DNA from: Candidatus Eisenbacteria bacterium
Lineage (GTDB): Bacteria; Orphanbacterota; Orphanbacteria; Orphanbacterales; Orphanbacteraceae
Length of the DNA stretch: 40,650 bases
Reading direction: 5' to 3'
NCBI GenBank assembly: GCA_016930695.1
Contig: JAFGGD010000028.1
Coordinates: 1 to 40,650 of the forward strand
The translations under genes were made by a program, and so were the position numbers. Under the pieces are notes generated by a model that worked only from the letters and a program-made list of their open reading frames with translations, was not told the DNA's origin and did no database searches. The first letter of the stretch is position 1; every line of letters starts with the position of its first letter. This document shows positions 6,916 to 14,899 of this stretch, in pieces.

Positions 6916-6934
6916 GGAACCGGAGAGCGGTTCC
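6916..6934 (+). terminator. Hairpin between the small membrane protein and the next promoter
   Basis: GGAACCG (6916-6922), a GAGAG loop and CGGTTCC (6928-6934) form a 7-bp perfect stem. No U-tract follows directly. It may help end the upstream transcript before the strong promoter at 6975. Confidence 0.3.
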
Positions 6935-6974
6935 ACGTTCCCCGGTTTCGCGCGTTCCGGATCCATGCGTCCCC

Positions 6975-7002
6975 TTGACAGGGCAACTTGTTGCTGTATA
7001 AT
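6975..7002 (+). promoter_or_regulatory. Near-consensus sigma-70-type promoter
   Basis: TTGACA (6975-6980), a 16-nt spacer and TATAAT (6997-7002): both hexamers are perfect. It is the strongest-looking promoter in the window and drives the small exported protein at 7060, possibly reading on into the sigma-54 activator gene. Confidence 0.8.
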
Positions 7003-7059
7003 GAAATCATAAGGGGTGGACCCCGGATAAACCCGTTCTGTCCTCGGAAAGGAGAGACC

Positions 7060-7308
7060 ATGTCTCGGCAGCTATGGGCTCGATTGCTTCTCCTCGTCGT
7101 CCTGGTCGCTTTTACGGCGACTTGGGTCCTCGCGGAGGACGAGCATCCCGATCCTCGTCCGATCACGCCGATGGAAGTCGATCCGGACGGCTTGGAAGGG
7201 TTGCACGCACCGACCGGCACCCACACAGCGGAAGCCGCCGTCGATGTGAATCACTGGTTTGTGTTTCTGCGTGTTCTGCTCCACCAGGCCTGGATAATCG
7301 GCCTCTAA
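7060..7308 (+). CDS. Small exported or membrane-anchored protein, unknown function
   Basis: The 82-residue product starts at the ATG preceded by AAAGGAGAGACC; an upstream in-frame extension lacks a ribosome site and precedes the transcription start. Residues 1-25 form a signal peptide or membrane anchor (SRQLW, a hydrophobic core, then VLA/ED). The mature part is short, acidic and proline-rich, and ends in a hydrophobic segment (WFVFLRVLLHQAWIIGL). I do not recognise it. A near-perfect promoter points to abundant expression. It lies 85 bp before the TPR-AAA+ regulator and could be functionally linked to it, but there is no direct evidence. Confidence 0.6.
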   Translation: MSRQLWARLLLLVVLVAFTATWVLAEDEHPDPRPITPMEVDPDGLEGLHAPTGTHTAEAAVDVNHWFVFLRVLLHQAWIIGL

Positions 7309-7326
7309 AGGACACGAACGCGACGC

Positions 7327-7371
7327 GATTCTCGTCGACCGTGGCCCACGGAATACGGAAGTCGGAGAATC
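7327..7371 (+). promoter_or_regulatory. Hairpin in the spacer upstream of the sigma-54 activator
   Basis: GATTCTC (7327-7333) pairs with GAGAATC (7365-7371). Inside it, CCGTG-GCC-CACGG (7339-7351) forms a second stem. It occupies most of the 85-nt spacer and lacks a U-tract, so it may modulate read-through or translation of the downstream gene. Confidence 0.3.
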
Positions 7372-7393
7372 CGCGGAGCGCAAGGGGGCGGGC

Positions 7394-10348
7394 ATGCAGG
7401 GCGACGATCGTCTCGATCAGGTCATGAAAGCCATCCGCAGAGCGGAAGCGGACGGCGACGCTCGCGCCGAATACGGTCTCCTCGAAAGCCTCGGCGATAT
7501 TTACCTCGCGTCGGACAACTACGAACTCGCCCTCTCCCAGTTCGAGAGAATCCAAAACAACGGCCAGTGGTTCTCGTCGTCCCACGTTCACCGCGCGCGG
7601 ATCTGCTACAAATCCGCGAAAGCCCATCTCGGTTTGGGAGTCCTGGAAACGGCCCTTCGTCTCGTCGCCCGCGCCGAGCGTCTTCTCGAAGGGGAAGAAG
7701 AACCGGTGCTGCTCGGCCGGATCTTTTCCCTCGGCGGTCAGGTCAATCGGAGGATCGGGAATCACCAAGACGCGCTCGCCTATTCGCTGCGCGCCCTCGA
7801 CATGCTGCGCCACTCCAAGGAGAACCGCGAGGTCGCGTTCGTCCAACTGACCTGCGGTTCCATCTTCCTGCGGCAGGGTAACTACAGGGAAGCCCTCCGC
7901 TACTTCTCCGATTCTCTCGCCACCTATCGGCGCATCGACGATGACGAGGGAATCGCGAAGGCCTATAACAACATCGGCGTGGCCAGCAAAAACCTCTGCC
8001 AGTGGGAGAACGCCACCGACGCGCTTTCCCGGGCGATCGAGATCGATCATCGCCTCGGAAACTACGCCGGTGTCGCCCTCCGGTCGCTGAACCTGGGATT
8101 GATCCGGTATCAGACCGGCGATTGGGATGGCGCGACGGAGAGGATCGAGGAGAGCCTGCAGATGTTTCGGGGGGTCAAAGACGCCCTGGGCGTCACGCTC
8201 TGCTCGCTGGCGCTGGCGAGAATCGCCCGTCACGAGAGGCGTTGGGTGGAGGCCAAACGTTCGCTGCTCGAAGCGCTTCGTCTCAGCAAACGCCACGGGT
8301 ACCGCCGGGAAATCGCCGCCTCCTATGAGGAACTCGGAGCGCTCTATTTCTCGCGCGGGCAGCATCGGACCGCGCGCGCTTTCCTCGACCAGTCCCTGCA
8401 AGTCGCCCGGGAGATCTCGGAGCGGAACGACCACATCGCCGAGGTGAACCGCCGGCTCGCCGAGGAAGCGATCGCCGGAGGCCGCCTCGACGAGGCGACG
8501 GTTTTCGCGAAACGCGGCTTGAAGGCGGCGGTGGGGATCAGGGACAAGCGACTGATCGGGAGCGGCCTCCGCGTGCTCGCCATGGTGAAACGGAAGGCCG
8601 GAGAGACGAAGCTGGCTTCTTTCTACGCCGCCCGCAGCGTGAGCATTTTCGAGGCGTCGGGGATCCCCTTCGAGCTGGGGCGGTCCCTCCTCGAAGCGGC
8701 GGCGGTGGCCCGGCTGAACGACGACATCGGCACGGCCCGCTCCGACCTCTCCCGGGCGGAGGCGATTTTCCGGCGTCTCGGCGCGGACACCTATTCCTGC
8801 CGCGTGTTGATCGAGTTCGCCCGCCTGAAAACCCGCACCGATCGACTCGAGGACGCTCTGGTGCTTCTCCGGAAAGCGGCGCGTTTCGTCGATCGGGAGT
8901 ACTCGGGCGGCGAGAGCGAGGAGATCCGCCGGCTGCGCGAGAGGATCGAGGAGCGCTTCGTCGAGCAGTCCCTCTGCACCTCGGACCGTTTCCTGGTCTT
9001 TCACGAATCGATGAACGGGGGGGTGAGCGTTCTCCCGCGGATTGCGGAGCAACTCGCCGCGGACGGCGCCTTCGTCTTCTCCCGCGACGAATCGGGCGCT
9101 TTCCGGATCGTGGAGAGCTTGAACGGGTCCGCCGACGAAGCTCTTCGCACGATCAGCCGAATCGGCGAGCGCTGGGGGCTTCCCGGCGACGTCCGTCCCC
9201 TGGTGTCCTTCGGCGAAACGGAGCGTTCCTTCCTCGTGGCGCCCGTGGGCGGGAGGAACGGAACCGGGCTGGTCGTGGAACGCCGGGCGGGGAACCAGCG
9301 GGGACTCTTCGACCGCCGGGACCTCGGCTTCCTTCTCGCGCTCGCACGGAACCTGCGCATCGCGCTTCCGGCGGAGTCCGTCGCCGCGAACCCCGAGGAC
9401 AAGGGCTTCGAGGGCGTGATCTCCCGCAGCGAAAAGATGAAGAAAATCGTCGACATGCTCCGGAAGATCTCGGGCATGAACGCGACGATCCTCCTCCAGG
9501 GGGAGACCGGGACCGGCAAGGGGCTCCTGGCCTACGAGATCTCCAAGGGGAACAACGCCCCCTTCGTCACCATCAATTGCGCCGACCTCACCGAATCGAT
9601 TCTGGAGAGCGAACTTTTCGGGCACGTGAAAAGCGCCTTCACCGGCGCCGCGGTCGCGAAGAAGGGGCTCTTCGAGGTGGCCGACGGCGGCACGGTCTTC
9701 ATCGACGAGATCGACAAGACGAGCCGCAAGTTTCAGGAAAAGCTGCTCCGTGTCGTCGACCGACGCGAGTTCAAGCCGGTCGGTTCGGTCCGGCTCAAGC
9801 AGGTGGATTGCCGGATCATCGTCGCCTCCAATCGCGATCTGGGCGAGCTGGTCGAGAAGAGACGCTTCCTCAAGGATCTTTACTACAGGCTCAAAGTGAT
9901 CTCCATCCACATTCCGCCTCTGCGGGAGCGCGCCGACGACGTGCCCCTCCTCGTGGAGCACTTTCTCGCCGATTTCTCCCGGGAGATGGACAAGAGGGAC
10001 GTCCGCTTCTCCGAGGAAGCCGTCGATCTGCTTCGCGCCTATCACTGGCCCGGGAACGTACGGGATCTGCAAAACGAGGTGGAGCGGGCGGTGGCGCTGG
10101 CGACCAGCGGCGAGACCTTGGGGATCGACGCCCTCTCCGAGGAGTTGGTCGCCTTCGGTCGCTACGAGGTGACCACGCCCGTCACGGGTGAAAAGGCTCT
10201 CGCGCAGATGGTCGAGGAACTGGAGGGGCGTGTGATCCGCGACGCGCTCCGGCAGTACGACAACAACAAATCCCAGGTGGCCCGAATCCTGGGGCTCACC
10301 CGCAAGGGACTCCGCAACAAAATCCTCCGGTACGAGATCGACGGCTGA
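7394..10348 (+). CDS. TPR - GAF-like - AAA+ sigma-54-dependent transcriptional activator with Fis-type HTH
   Basis: This 984-residue cytoplasmic regulator has three parts. Residues 1 to about 510 are a long tandem array of TPR units. A GAF-like segment follows (about 530-660). The AAA+ sigma-54 interaction domain starts near 672, with Walker A GETGTGKG (about 702-709), Walker B GTVFIDEID, the sensor region and the arginine-finger region (LKDLYYRLKV). The sigma-54 contact loop reads SAFTGA (747-752) where most activators have GAFTGA. The C-terminus carries a Fis-type helix-turn-helix (NNKSQVARILGLTRKGL). There is no receiver domain, so activity is probably controlled by ligand or partner binding to the TPR/GAF part. 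Such proteins bind upstream sites and remodel sigma-54 RNA polymerase. Target promoters are unknown; hsp20 at 16263 is a candidate. Confidence 0.9.
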   Translation: MQGDDRLDQVMKAIRRAEADGDARAEYGLLESLGDIYLASDNYELALSQFERIQNNGQWFSSSHVHRARICYKSAKAHLGLGVLETALRLVARAERLLEGEEEPVLLGRIFSLGGQVNRRIGNHQDALAYSLRALDMLRHSKENREVAFVQLTCGSIFLRQGNYREALRYFSDSLATYRRIDDDEGIAKAYNNIGVASKNLCQWENATDALSRAIEIDHRLGNYAGVALRSLNLGLIRYQTGDWDGATERIEESLQMFRGVKDALGVTLCSLALARIARHERRWVEAKRSLLEALRLSKRHGYRREIAASYEELGALYFSRGQHRTARAFLDQSLQVAREISERNDHIAEVNRRLAEEAIAGGRLDEATVFAKRGLKAAVGIRDKRLIGSGLRVLAMVKRKAGETKLASFYAARSVSIFEASGIPFELGRSLLEAAAVARLNDDIGTARSDLSRAEAIFRRLGADTYSCRVLIEFARLKTRTDRLEDALVLLRKAARFVDREYSGGESEEIRRLRERIEERFVEQSLCTSDRFLVFHESMNGGVSVLPRIAEQLAADGAFVFSRDESGAFRIVESLNGSADEALRTISRIGERWGLPGDVRPLVSFGETERSFLVAPVGGRNGTGLVVERRAGNQRGLFDRRDLGFLLALARNLRIALPAESVAANPEDKGFEGVISRSEKMKKIVDMLRKISGMNATILLQGETGTGKGLLAYEISKGNNAPFVTINCADLTESILESELFGHVKSAFTGAAVAKKGLFEVADGGTVFIDEIDKTSRKFQEKLLRVVDRREFKPVGSVRLKQVDCRIIVASNRDLGELVEKRRFLKDLYYRLKVISIHIPPLRERADDVPLLVEHFLADFSREMDKRDVRFSEEAVDLLRAYHWPGNVRDLQNEVERAVALATSGETLGIDALSEELVAFGRYEVTTPVTGEKALAQMVEELEGRVIRDALRQYDNNKSQVARILGLTRKGLRNKILRYEIDG

Positions 10349-10549
10349 CGTTCCGACTCCGTTTCGAAAGCGCGGGAAAGCAACATCCCCTCGTTCGTTT
10401 CTTGACGGGCGCGGCCGTTCGGCTTCGGCGCGCGACGACGCGCCCCCCTTCTCCGGGAGTGCGTGCGGCGCCCGAAGGGGATAAAATGCCACCGGCCCCG
10501 ATGGGAGACGGCGCTGAGCTTTCCGCGGGGGCGGGAAGAGGGGGAGGCG

Positions 10550-10972
10550 TTGCCTGAACGCGCGACCGTCCGCTGGCTCCGACACGACGCGGATCTCCGG
10601 CTGCGTCTCCGCGCGCCCGATCCGGAATCCCTCTTCCTGGCGGCCGCCCGAGCCGTCGTCGCGGCGTCGGTGGAGGGGACGCTCTCGGGGACGGATCGCC
10701 GCCGCGTCGCGCTTTCCGAGCCGGACCGGGAGAGCCTCCTCGTCGCCTGGTTGAACGAGATCCTCTACCTCGTTTCGTCGGGCGGTTTTCTCCCCGCCGG
10801 CGTGGAAGGGTTGCGCCTCGGGGGGGGCGATCTCTCGGCCGAGCTGATCGGCGGGCCGCCCGACCCGTCGCGCCACCGCTTTCTTCGGGAGATCAAGGCG
10901 GCGACATTCCACGATCTTTCGGTCGTGAAGACCGGAAGCGTATGGTCGGCGACCGTTCTTTTTGACGTATAA
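10550..10972 (+). CDS. Archease (RtcB-activating protein)
   Basis: Archease stimulates guanylylation and turnover of the RNA ligase RtcB. The product has the family start (WLRHDADLRLRLRAPDPESLFLAAARA), the 'LLVAWLNEILYL' helix and the C-terminal 'EIKAATFHDLSV' segment that carries the conserved metal-binding residues. An in-frame GTG at 10463 would add 29 basic residues unlike the family. The TTG at 10550 gives 140 residues, the usual length, though GGAGG is only two bases upstream. An AT-rich -10-like TAAAAT at 10482 also favours the shorter form. It ends 11 bp before rtcB, whose ribosome site overlaps the archease stop region. Confidence 0.85.
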   Translation: MPERATVRWLRHDADLRLRLRAPDPESLFLAAARAVVAASVEGTLSGTDRRRVALSEPDRESLLVAWLNEILYLVSSGGFLPAGVEGLRLGGGDLSAELIGGPPDPSRHRFLREIKAATFHDLSVVKTGSVWSATVLFDV

Positions 10973-10983
10973 AGGAGACCGTG

Positions 10984-12408
10984 ATGGCCGATCTGGAGCG
11001 CATCGACGAGTTCCGCTGGCGATTGCGGCGATCCGGGAAGATGCGGGTGCCCGGCGTGATCTACGCCGACGGCAAGGGGCTCGAGCGAATCGAGCGGGAC
11101 CGGAGCCTGGAGCAGGTGCGGAACGTAGCCCATCTCCCGGGCATCGTCCGCTGTTCCCTCGCCATGCCGGACATCCACTGGGGCTACGGTTTCCCGATCG
11201 GCGGGGTCGCCGCGATGGACGTCGAGGAGGGCGTGGTCTCGCCGGGGGGCGTTGGATACGACATCAACTGCGGTGTCCGGCTCGCCCGGACGAACCTGGA
11301 CCGGGAGGATATCCTCGCCGGGGGGGATCGGCTCCTCTCCGCGCTTTTCAGCCGAATCCCGTGCGGTGTCGGCGGCGGCGGCGATTGGAAACTGAACGAC
11401 CGGGAGATGCGGGACCTGCTCGAGCGCGGGGCGGGGTGGGCGGTGCGCCGCGGCTGCGGCTCGGCCGGAGACCTCCGGCGCACCGAGGAGGAAGGGTGTA
11501 TGGGTGGCGCGGACCCGGACGCGGTGAGCGCCCGCGCGATCGACCGGGGGCGAACCCAGGTGGGGACCCTCGGCTCGGGAAACCACTTCGTCGAGGTGGG
11601 TTGGGTGGAGACGATCTACGACGAACGGACCGCCGCGGCCTTCGGTCTGCGGGAGGGGATGGCGACCCTCCTCATCCACTGCGGCTCCCGGGGGCTGGGG
11701 CACCAGGTGTGCGGCGACTCGCTCCAGGCGATGCAGCGCCGGAGCGGGGGAGAAACGATCGAGATTCCGGACCGCCAGCTCGCCTGCGTGCCGATTCGCT
11801 CGTCGGCGGGACGGCGCTACCTGAGCGCCATGGCGGCGGCGGCGAACTACGGCTGGGCGAACCGCCAGGTCCTCCTGCACATGGCCCGCGAGGTTTTCGA
11901 CGGCGTCTTCCCGGGCTCACGCCTCGATCTCCTCTATGACGTCTCCCATAACATCGCCAAGACGGAGACCCACCGCGTGAAAGGGAACGAGTGGCGCCTA
12001 CTGGTGCATCGCAAAGGGGCGACGCGCGCCTTCCCCGCCAGCCACCGGGACGTGCCGGAGGAGTACCGCGCCGTCGGTCAACCGGTGCTCATCCCCGGCG
12101 ACATGGGAACCGCCTCCTACGTCCTCGTCGGGACGGAACGGGCGATGGAGGAGACCTTCGGCAGCACCTGCCACGGCGCCGGGCGGGTCAAGAGCCGTTC
12201 GCAGGCGAAGAAAGGGATCGGATTGGAGCGGTTGGAGAGGGAATTGGCCGAGGCGGGGGTGCGTTACCGCGCCCGATCACTGAAGACGTTGGTCGAGGAG
12301 GCGCCCTCCGCGTACAAGGAAGTGGACGGGGTGGTGCGCGTCGTCCACGGCGCCGGTATCGCCCGCAAGGTGGCCCGGCTCCGCCCGCTTCTGGTGATGA
12401 AGGGATGA
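10984..12408 (+). CDS. rtcB: RNA-splicing ligase RtcB
   Basis: The 474-residue enzyme joins 2',3'-cyclic phosphate or 3'-phosphate RNA ends to 5'-OH ends using GTP and Mn2+. Signature blocks are all present: GGVGYDINCGVR (metal-binding Cys), GTLGSGNHFVE, HCGSRGLGHQ, YDVSHNIAK, HRKGATRAFP, GDMGTASYV and TCHGAGR with the guanylylated histidine near the C-terminus. AAAGGAG (10971-10977) is optimally placed for the ATG at 10984; the GTG at 10981 is too close. The preceding archease is its known activator. The stop overlaps the next start (ATGA). The substrate in this organism is unknown; RNA repair is more likely than tRNA splicing in bacteria. Confidence 0.95.
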   Translation: MADLERIDEFRWRLRRSGKMRVPGVIYADGKGLERIERDRSLEQVRNVAHLPGIVRCSLAMPDIHWGYGFPIGGVAAMDVEEGVVSPGGVGYDINCGVRLARTNLDREDILAGGDRLLSALFSRIPCGVGGGGDWKLNDREMRDLLERGAGWAVRRGCGSAGDLRRTEEEGCMGGADPDAVSARAIDRGRTQVGTLGSGNHFVEVGWVETIYDERTAAAFGLREGMATLLIHCGSRGLGHQVCGDSLQAMQRRSGGETIEIPDRQLACVPIRSSAGRRYLSAMAAAANYGWANRQVLLHMAREVFDGVFPGSRLDLLYDVSHNIAKTETHRVKGNEWRLLVHRKGATRAFPASHRDVPEEYRAVGQPVLIPGDMGTASYVLVGTERAMEETFGSTCHGAGRVKSRSQAKKGIGLERLERELAEAGVRYRARSLKTLVEEAPSAYKEVDGVVRVVHGAGIARKVARLRPLLVMKG

Positions 12409-13196
12409 GGGGGCGGGGGGGCGATTGGGCGGAAAAGGGGTCGCCCGGACCGGAGCGTCCGGTTCTCCCGCCCGGCACGAAGGGGGAATCGGTTCCGGAG
12501 AGGCGCGCCGCGACTCGGCGGATGTTCGACGGAGTGAGCGGGCGTTACGACGCCCTGAACCGGGTCCTCTCCCTCGGGCTGGACCGGACGTGGCGGCGGC
12601 GGGTGGTCCGGTCGCTCGGTCTGGGTCGCGGCGATCGCTTTTTGGACGTGGCCTGCGGTACGGCGGACCTCGCGCTCGCGGCGGCCGAAGCGGCGCCGGA
12701 GGGGATCGTGGTGGGCGTCGATTTTTCGGCGCCCATGCTCCGCATCGCCCGCCGGAAGGCGGCCCGTCGCCGCACGACGGCCCGCATGGCTCTCGGCGCG
12801 GCGGAATCGCTCCCCTTCCGGGGGGGCTCCTTCGCCGCAGCCGGGATCGCTTTCGGTGTCCGCAACGTGCCGGACCGCGCCGCCGCGCTTCGCGAGATGG
12901 CCCGGGCGGTCCGTCCGGGAGGGCGTGTGGCGGTGCTCGAGTTCATCGAGGTGGACGGCGGTTTCCTGGATCGTATCGCCGGCTGGTACCTCCGCCGTCT
13001 TCTGCCGCGGATCGGCGGCCTCCTTTCCGATCGCTCGGCCTACGAGTATCTGACCCGTTCTGTGGAAGCGTTCCCCCCGCCGGATCGTTTTCTCGAGGAG
13101 ATGAGAGGGGCCGGGCTACTCGGGGCGGAGGCGCGAAGGCTGCCGCCGGCGCCGGTTTGGCTGTTCACGGGAACCGTTCCGCCGGCCGACGGGTAG
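12405..13196 (+). CDS. menG: Demethylmenaquinone methyltransferase (MenG/UbiE)
   Basis: The 263-residue class I SAM-dependent methyltransferase has the UbiE/MenG signature blocks. FDGVSGRYDALNRVLSLGLDRTWRR is at the N-terminus. The SAM-binding loop is FLDVACGTADLAL, followed by GVDFSAPML. FGVRNVPDRAAALREMARAVRPGG and an EFIE block follow. The enzyme performs the last step of menaquinone synthesis at the membrane, giving the low-potential quinone for respiration. About 35 extra residues precede the family core, so the true start may lie downstream of the overlapping ATG. Coupling to RtcB is unusual; no other men genes are in the window. Confidence 0.9.
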   Translation: MRGRGGDWAEKGSPGPERPVLPPGTKGESVPERRAATRRMFDGVSGRYDALNRVLSLGLDRTWRRRVVRSLGLGRGDRFLDVACGTADLALAAAEAAPEGIVVGVDFSAPMLRIARRKAARRRTTARMALGAAESLPFRGGSFAAAGIAFGVRNVPDRAAALREMARAVRPGGRVAVLEFIEVDGGFLDRIAGWYLRRLLPRIGGLLSDRSAYEYLTRSVEAFPPPDRFLEEMRGAGLLGAEARRLPPAPVWLFTGTVPPADG

Positions 13197-13219
13197 GAGA
13201 GTGGAGCGCTCGCTCAGAG

Positions 13220-13243
13220 GCCGGGAGGCGTTGTCGTCCCGGC
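13220..13243 (+). terminator. Weak hairpin after menG
   Basis: GCCGGGA (13220-13226) and TCCCGGC (13237-13243) form a 7-bp stem followed by TTT only. It could separate the rtcB-menG transcript from the cytochrome gene. Confidence 0.35.
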
Positions 13244-13357
13244 TTTCCGGTGGTACTTTTGTCCGGAGCGTGTGCGCGTCCCGCCGCCCGCGGGGCGCCG
13301 CGGCGACCGTCCGGATCGACGGGATTTCAACACGATGCGAGCACGAGGTGGTCAAGG

Positions 13358-14782
13358 ATGATTGGTAAGGACCGAGGATTATGGGTCGGACTCCTCGCTT
13401 TCCTCCTTCTCTCGACGCTGTCCGGGTGTTTCGAAACGGGAGAGAAGAGCTGGCGGAAGATCCGCATTTTCTATTCCAGCGACATGATCGGCGGCATCGA
13501 GCCGGTCGGGTGAAAGTCGAGCCGTAAAGGAGGCGTGGCCCGGCGGGCTGCCTACATCACCCGACTCGCGGAGAGCGACAGCGCTTCGACCCTGGTCTTG
13601 GACTGCGGGAACACGGTGGGTTCCGATTCCCGGCTCGAAAGAATCAAGGGGCAGTACCTTTTCGATGCCTACGGCATGATGGGAATGGACTGCTTCAACC
13701 TCGGCGGGAGCGATCTGCTTCTGGGACAGAACTGGCTTCTGGCTCAGGGGGAACGGACCGGAGTCCCGATCGTATCCGCCAACGTGTACTACGCGGACAC
13801 CGGCGAACGATTCCTCGCGCCCTACATCATTAAAAGGATCGGCGGAAAACGCTTCCTCGGATTCGAGTGGGGCGGGCTGAAGGTGGGCATCTTCGGCGTC
13901 CTCATGATGGAGCAGGAGCTGGAGCCGCTCCCTTGGAACCGGGACGGCGGCGAAAAGCGGCTCATCATCAAGGACGCCGCCACGATCGGCCGGGAGATCG
14001 TGGAGGAGCTGGAGCCGAAAACGGACCTGATCGTCTGTCTCGCCCAGACCGGTTGGCTGCAGGCCCGGGCGATCGCGCGGAGCGTGTCCGGCATCGATGC
14101 GATGATCGTGGGCGGGGGCGCCAGCGTGAAAACCAAACCGTACATGGTGAACGGCATTCCTCTCGTGATGCCCGGACAGCAGGGAAAGTACCTGGGTGTT
14201 CTCGAGGTCTATCTCGACGGGAACCGCAAAGTGGAGGACATCCGGGGCCGCGTGAAGGCTCTGGACAACACGGTGTCCGAAGATCCGGACATGGCGGATC
14301 TGCTCGTTCGATACAACAAAGAGCTGCAGGACCGGGGCGGGGAGCTGGCGCCCGGAACGAGCGATCTCGAGGACGTCCGCTATGTAGGCGTCGAGGAGTG
14401 CCGCTCCTGTCACGCCGTCGAGTACGAGGACTGGAAAAGCACGTCTCACGCCCATACATACAACACCCTGGTGGGAGAGAACCAGGAGAAGAATCCGAAC
14501 TGCCTGAAATGCCACACGACGGGATACGGGTTCTTTAACGGGTTTCACTCCGTCGAGAAGACGCCGGAGAGGATCAACGTGCAGTGCGAAGTCTGCCACG
14601 GCTACGGCATCGATCATGTGCAGTTCGAAAGGGAGGGGCATGTAGGCGAATGCGACCGGGACGCGAAACTCTCCTATCTGCTCGCGCCGGCGGAGGACCG
14701 CTGCATCGCCTGCCACGATTCCGAGCAGGACCCGACCTTCGACTATGAGAAGGATGTGAAGCTGGTCGATCATCGTCCCTGA
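13358..14782 (+). CDS. Selenocysteine-containing lipoprotein: UshA/metallophosphatase-like domain fused to a tetrahaem cytochrome c554-like domain
   Basis: One frame of 474 residues is crossed by a single TGA at 13511-13513, codon 52. Residues 1-24 form a lipoprotein signal peptide with lipobox LSGC. The N-terminal domain resembles 5'-nucleotidase/UshA-type metallophosphatases (RIFYSSDMIGGIEP, NLGGSDLLLG, DAMIVGGGA), though the metal-ligand motifs are degraded. At the TGA the sequence reads EPVG-(TGA)-KSSRKGGVARRA. Relatives known to me carry EPCGC-x(4-6)-GGLARRA there, so UGA replaces the second cysteine. The C-terminal domain has four CxxCH haem sites at about C348, C382, C410 and C449, of cytochrome c554 type. 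The ATG at 13358 has GAGGTGG at good spacing. Reading UGA as selenocysteine explains both halves. A nonsense mutation or sequencing error is the alternative. It is likely periplasmic and membrane-anchored; the reaction is unknown. Confidence 0.8.
13531..13553 (+). promoter_or_regulatory. Candidate bacterial SECIS hairpin
   Basis: AGGC (13531-13534) pairs with GCCT (13550-13553) and GCCC (13538-13541) with GGGC (13545-13548). A 5' bulge lies between them, and the apical loop GGC (13542-13544) starts 28 nt after the UGA. A loop at 16-37 nt with a G in its first two positions is what bacterial SECIS elements need for SelB recruitment. The fold was made by eye, and GC-rich sequence forms such hairpins readily, so this is supportive rather than decisive. 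Confidence 0.5.
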
Positions 14783-14808
14783 TCCGGGACCGCCGATCAC
14801 GCTCGAAT

Positions 14809-14851
14809 AACGAGAAGAGGCCCTCTCGACGGGAGAGGGCCTCTTCTCGTT
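14809..14851. terminator. Strong bidirectional terminator between convergent genes
   Basis: AACGAGAAGAGGCCCTCTC (14809-14827), a five-base loop and its exact complement (14833-14851) make a perfect 19-bp stem between the selenoprotein gene and the convergent beta-helix gene. The symmetrical A/T-flanked stem can serve both strands, although the T-tracts are short. Confidence 0.8.
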
Positions 14852-14899
14852 TCCCGTTCTTGCGCGAGGGATTCGCCTGCGCCGGCCGGTTCGGCCGGA

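Noticed and set aside
7163-10912. 1,249-codon minus-strand open frame opposite the sigma-54 activator
   Set aside because: It is the antisense shadow of a strongly coding GC-rich gene. The plus strand has clear TPR, AAA+ and HTH motifs; the minus translation has none and is rich in Arg/Pro/His. The same applies to other long minus frames, for example 13379-14800, 23654-25543 and 33517-35382.
13535-14782. Separate gene starting at GTG 13535
   Set aside because: Its apparent ribosome site (AAAGGAGG) is only one base from the GTG, and the lipoprotein start upstream is in the same frame with homologous sequence on both sides of the single TGA. A UGA-recoded single gene explains this better.
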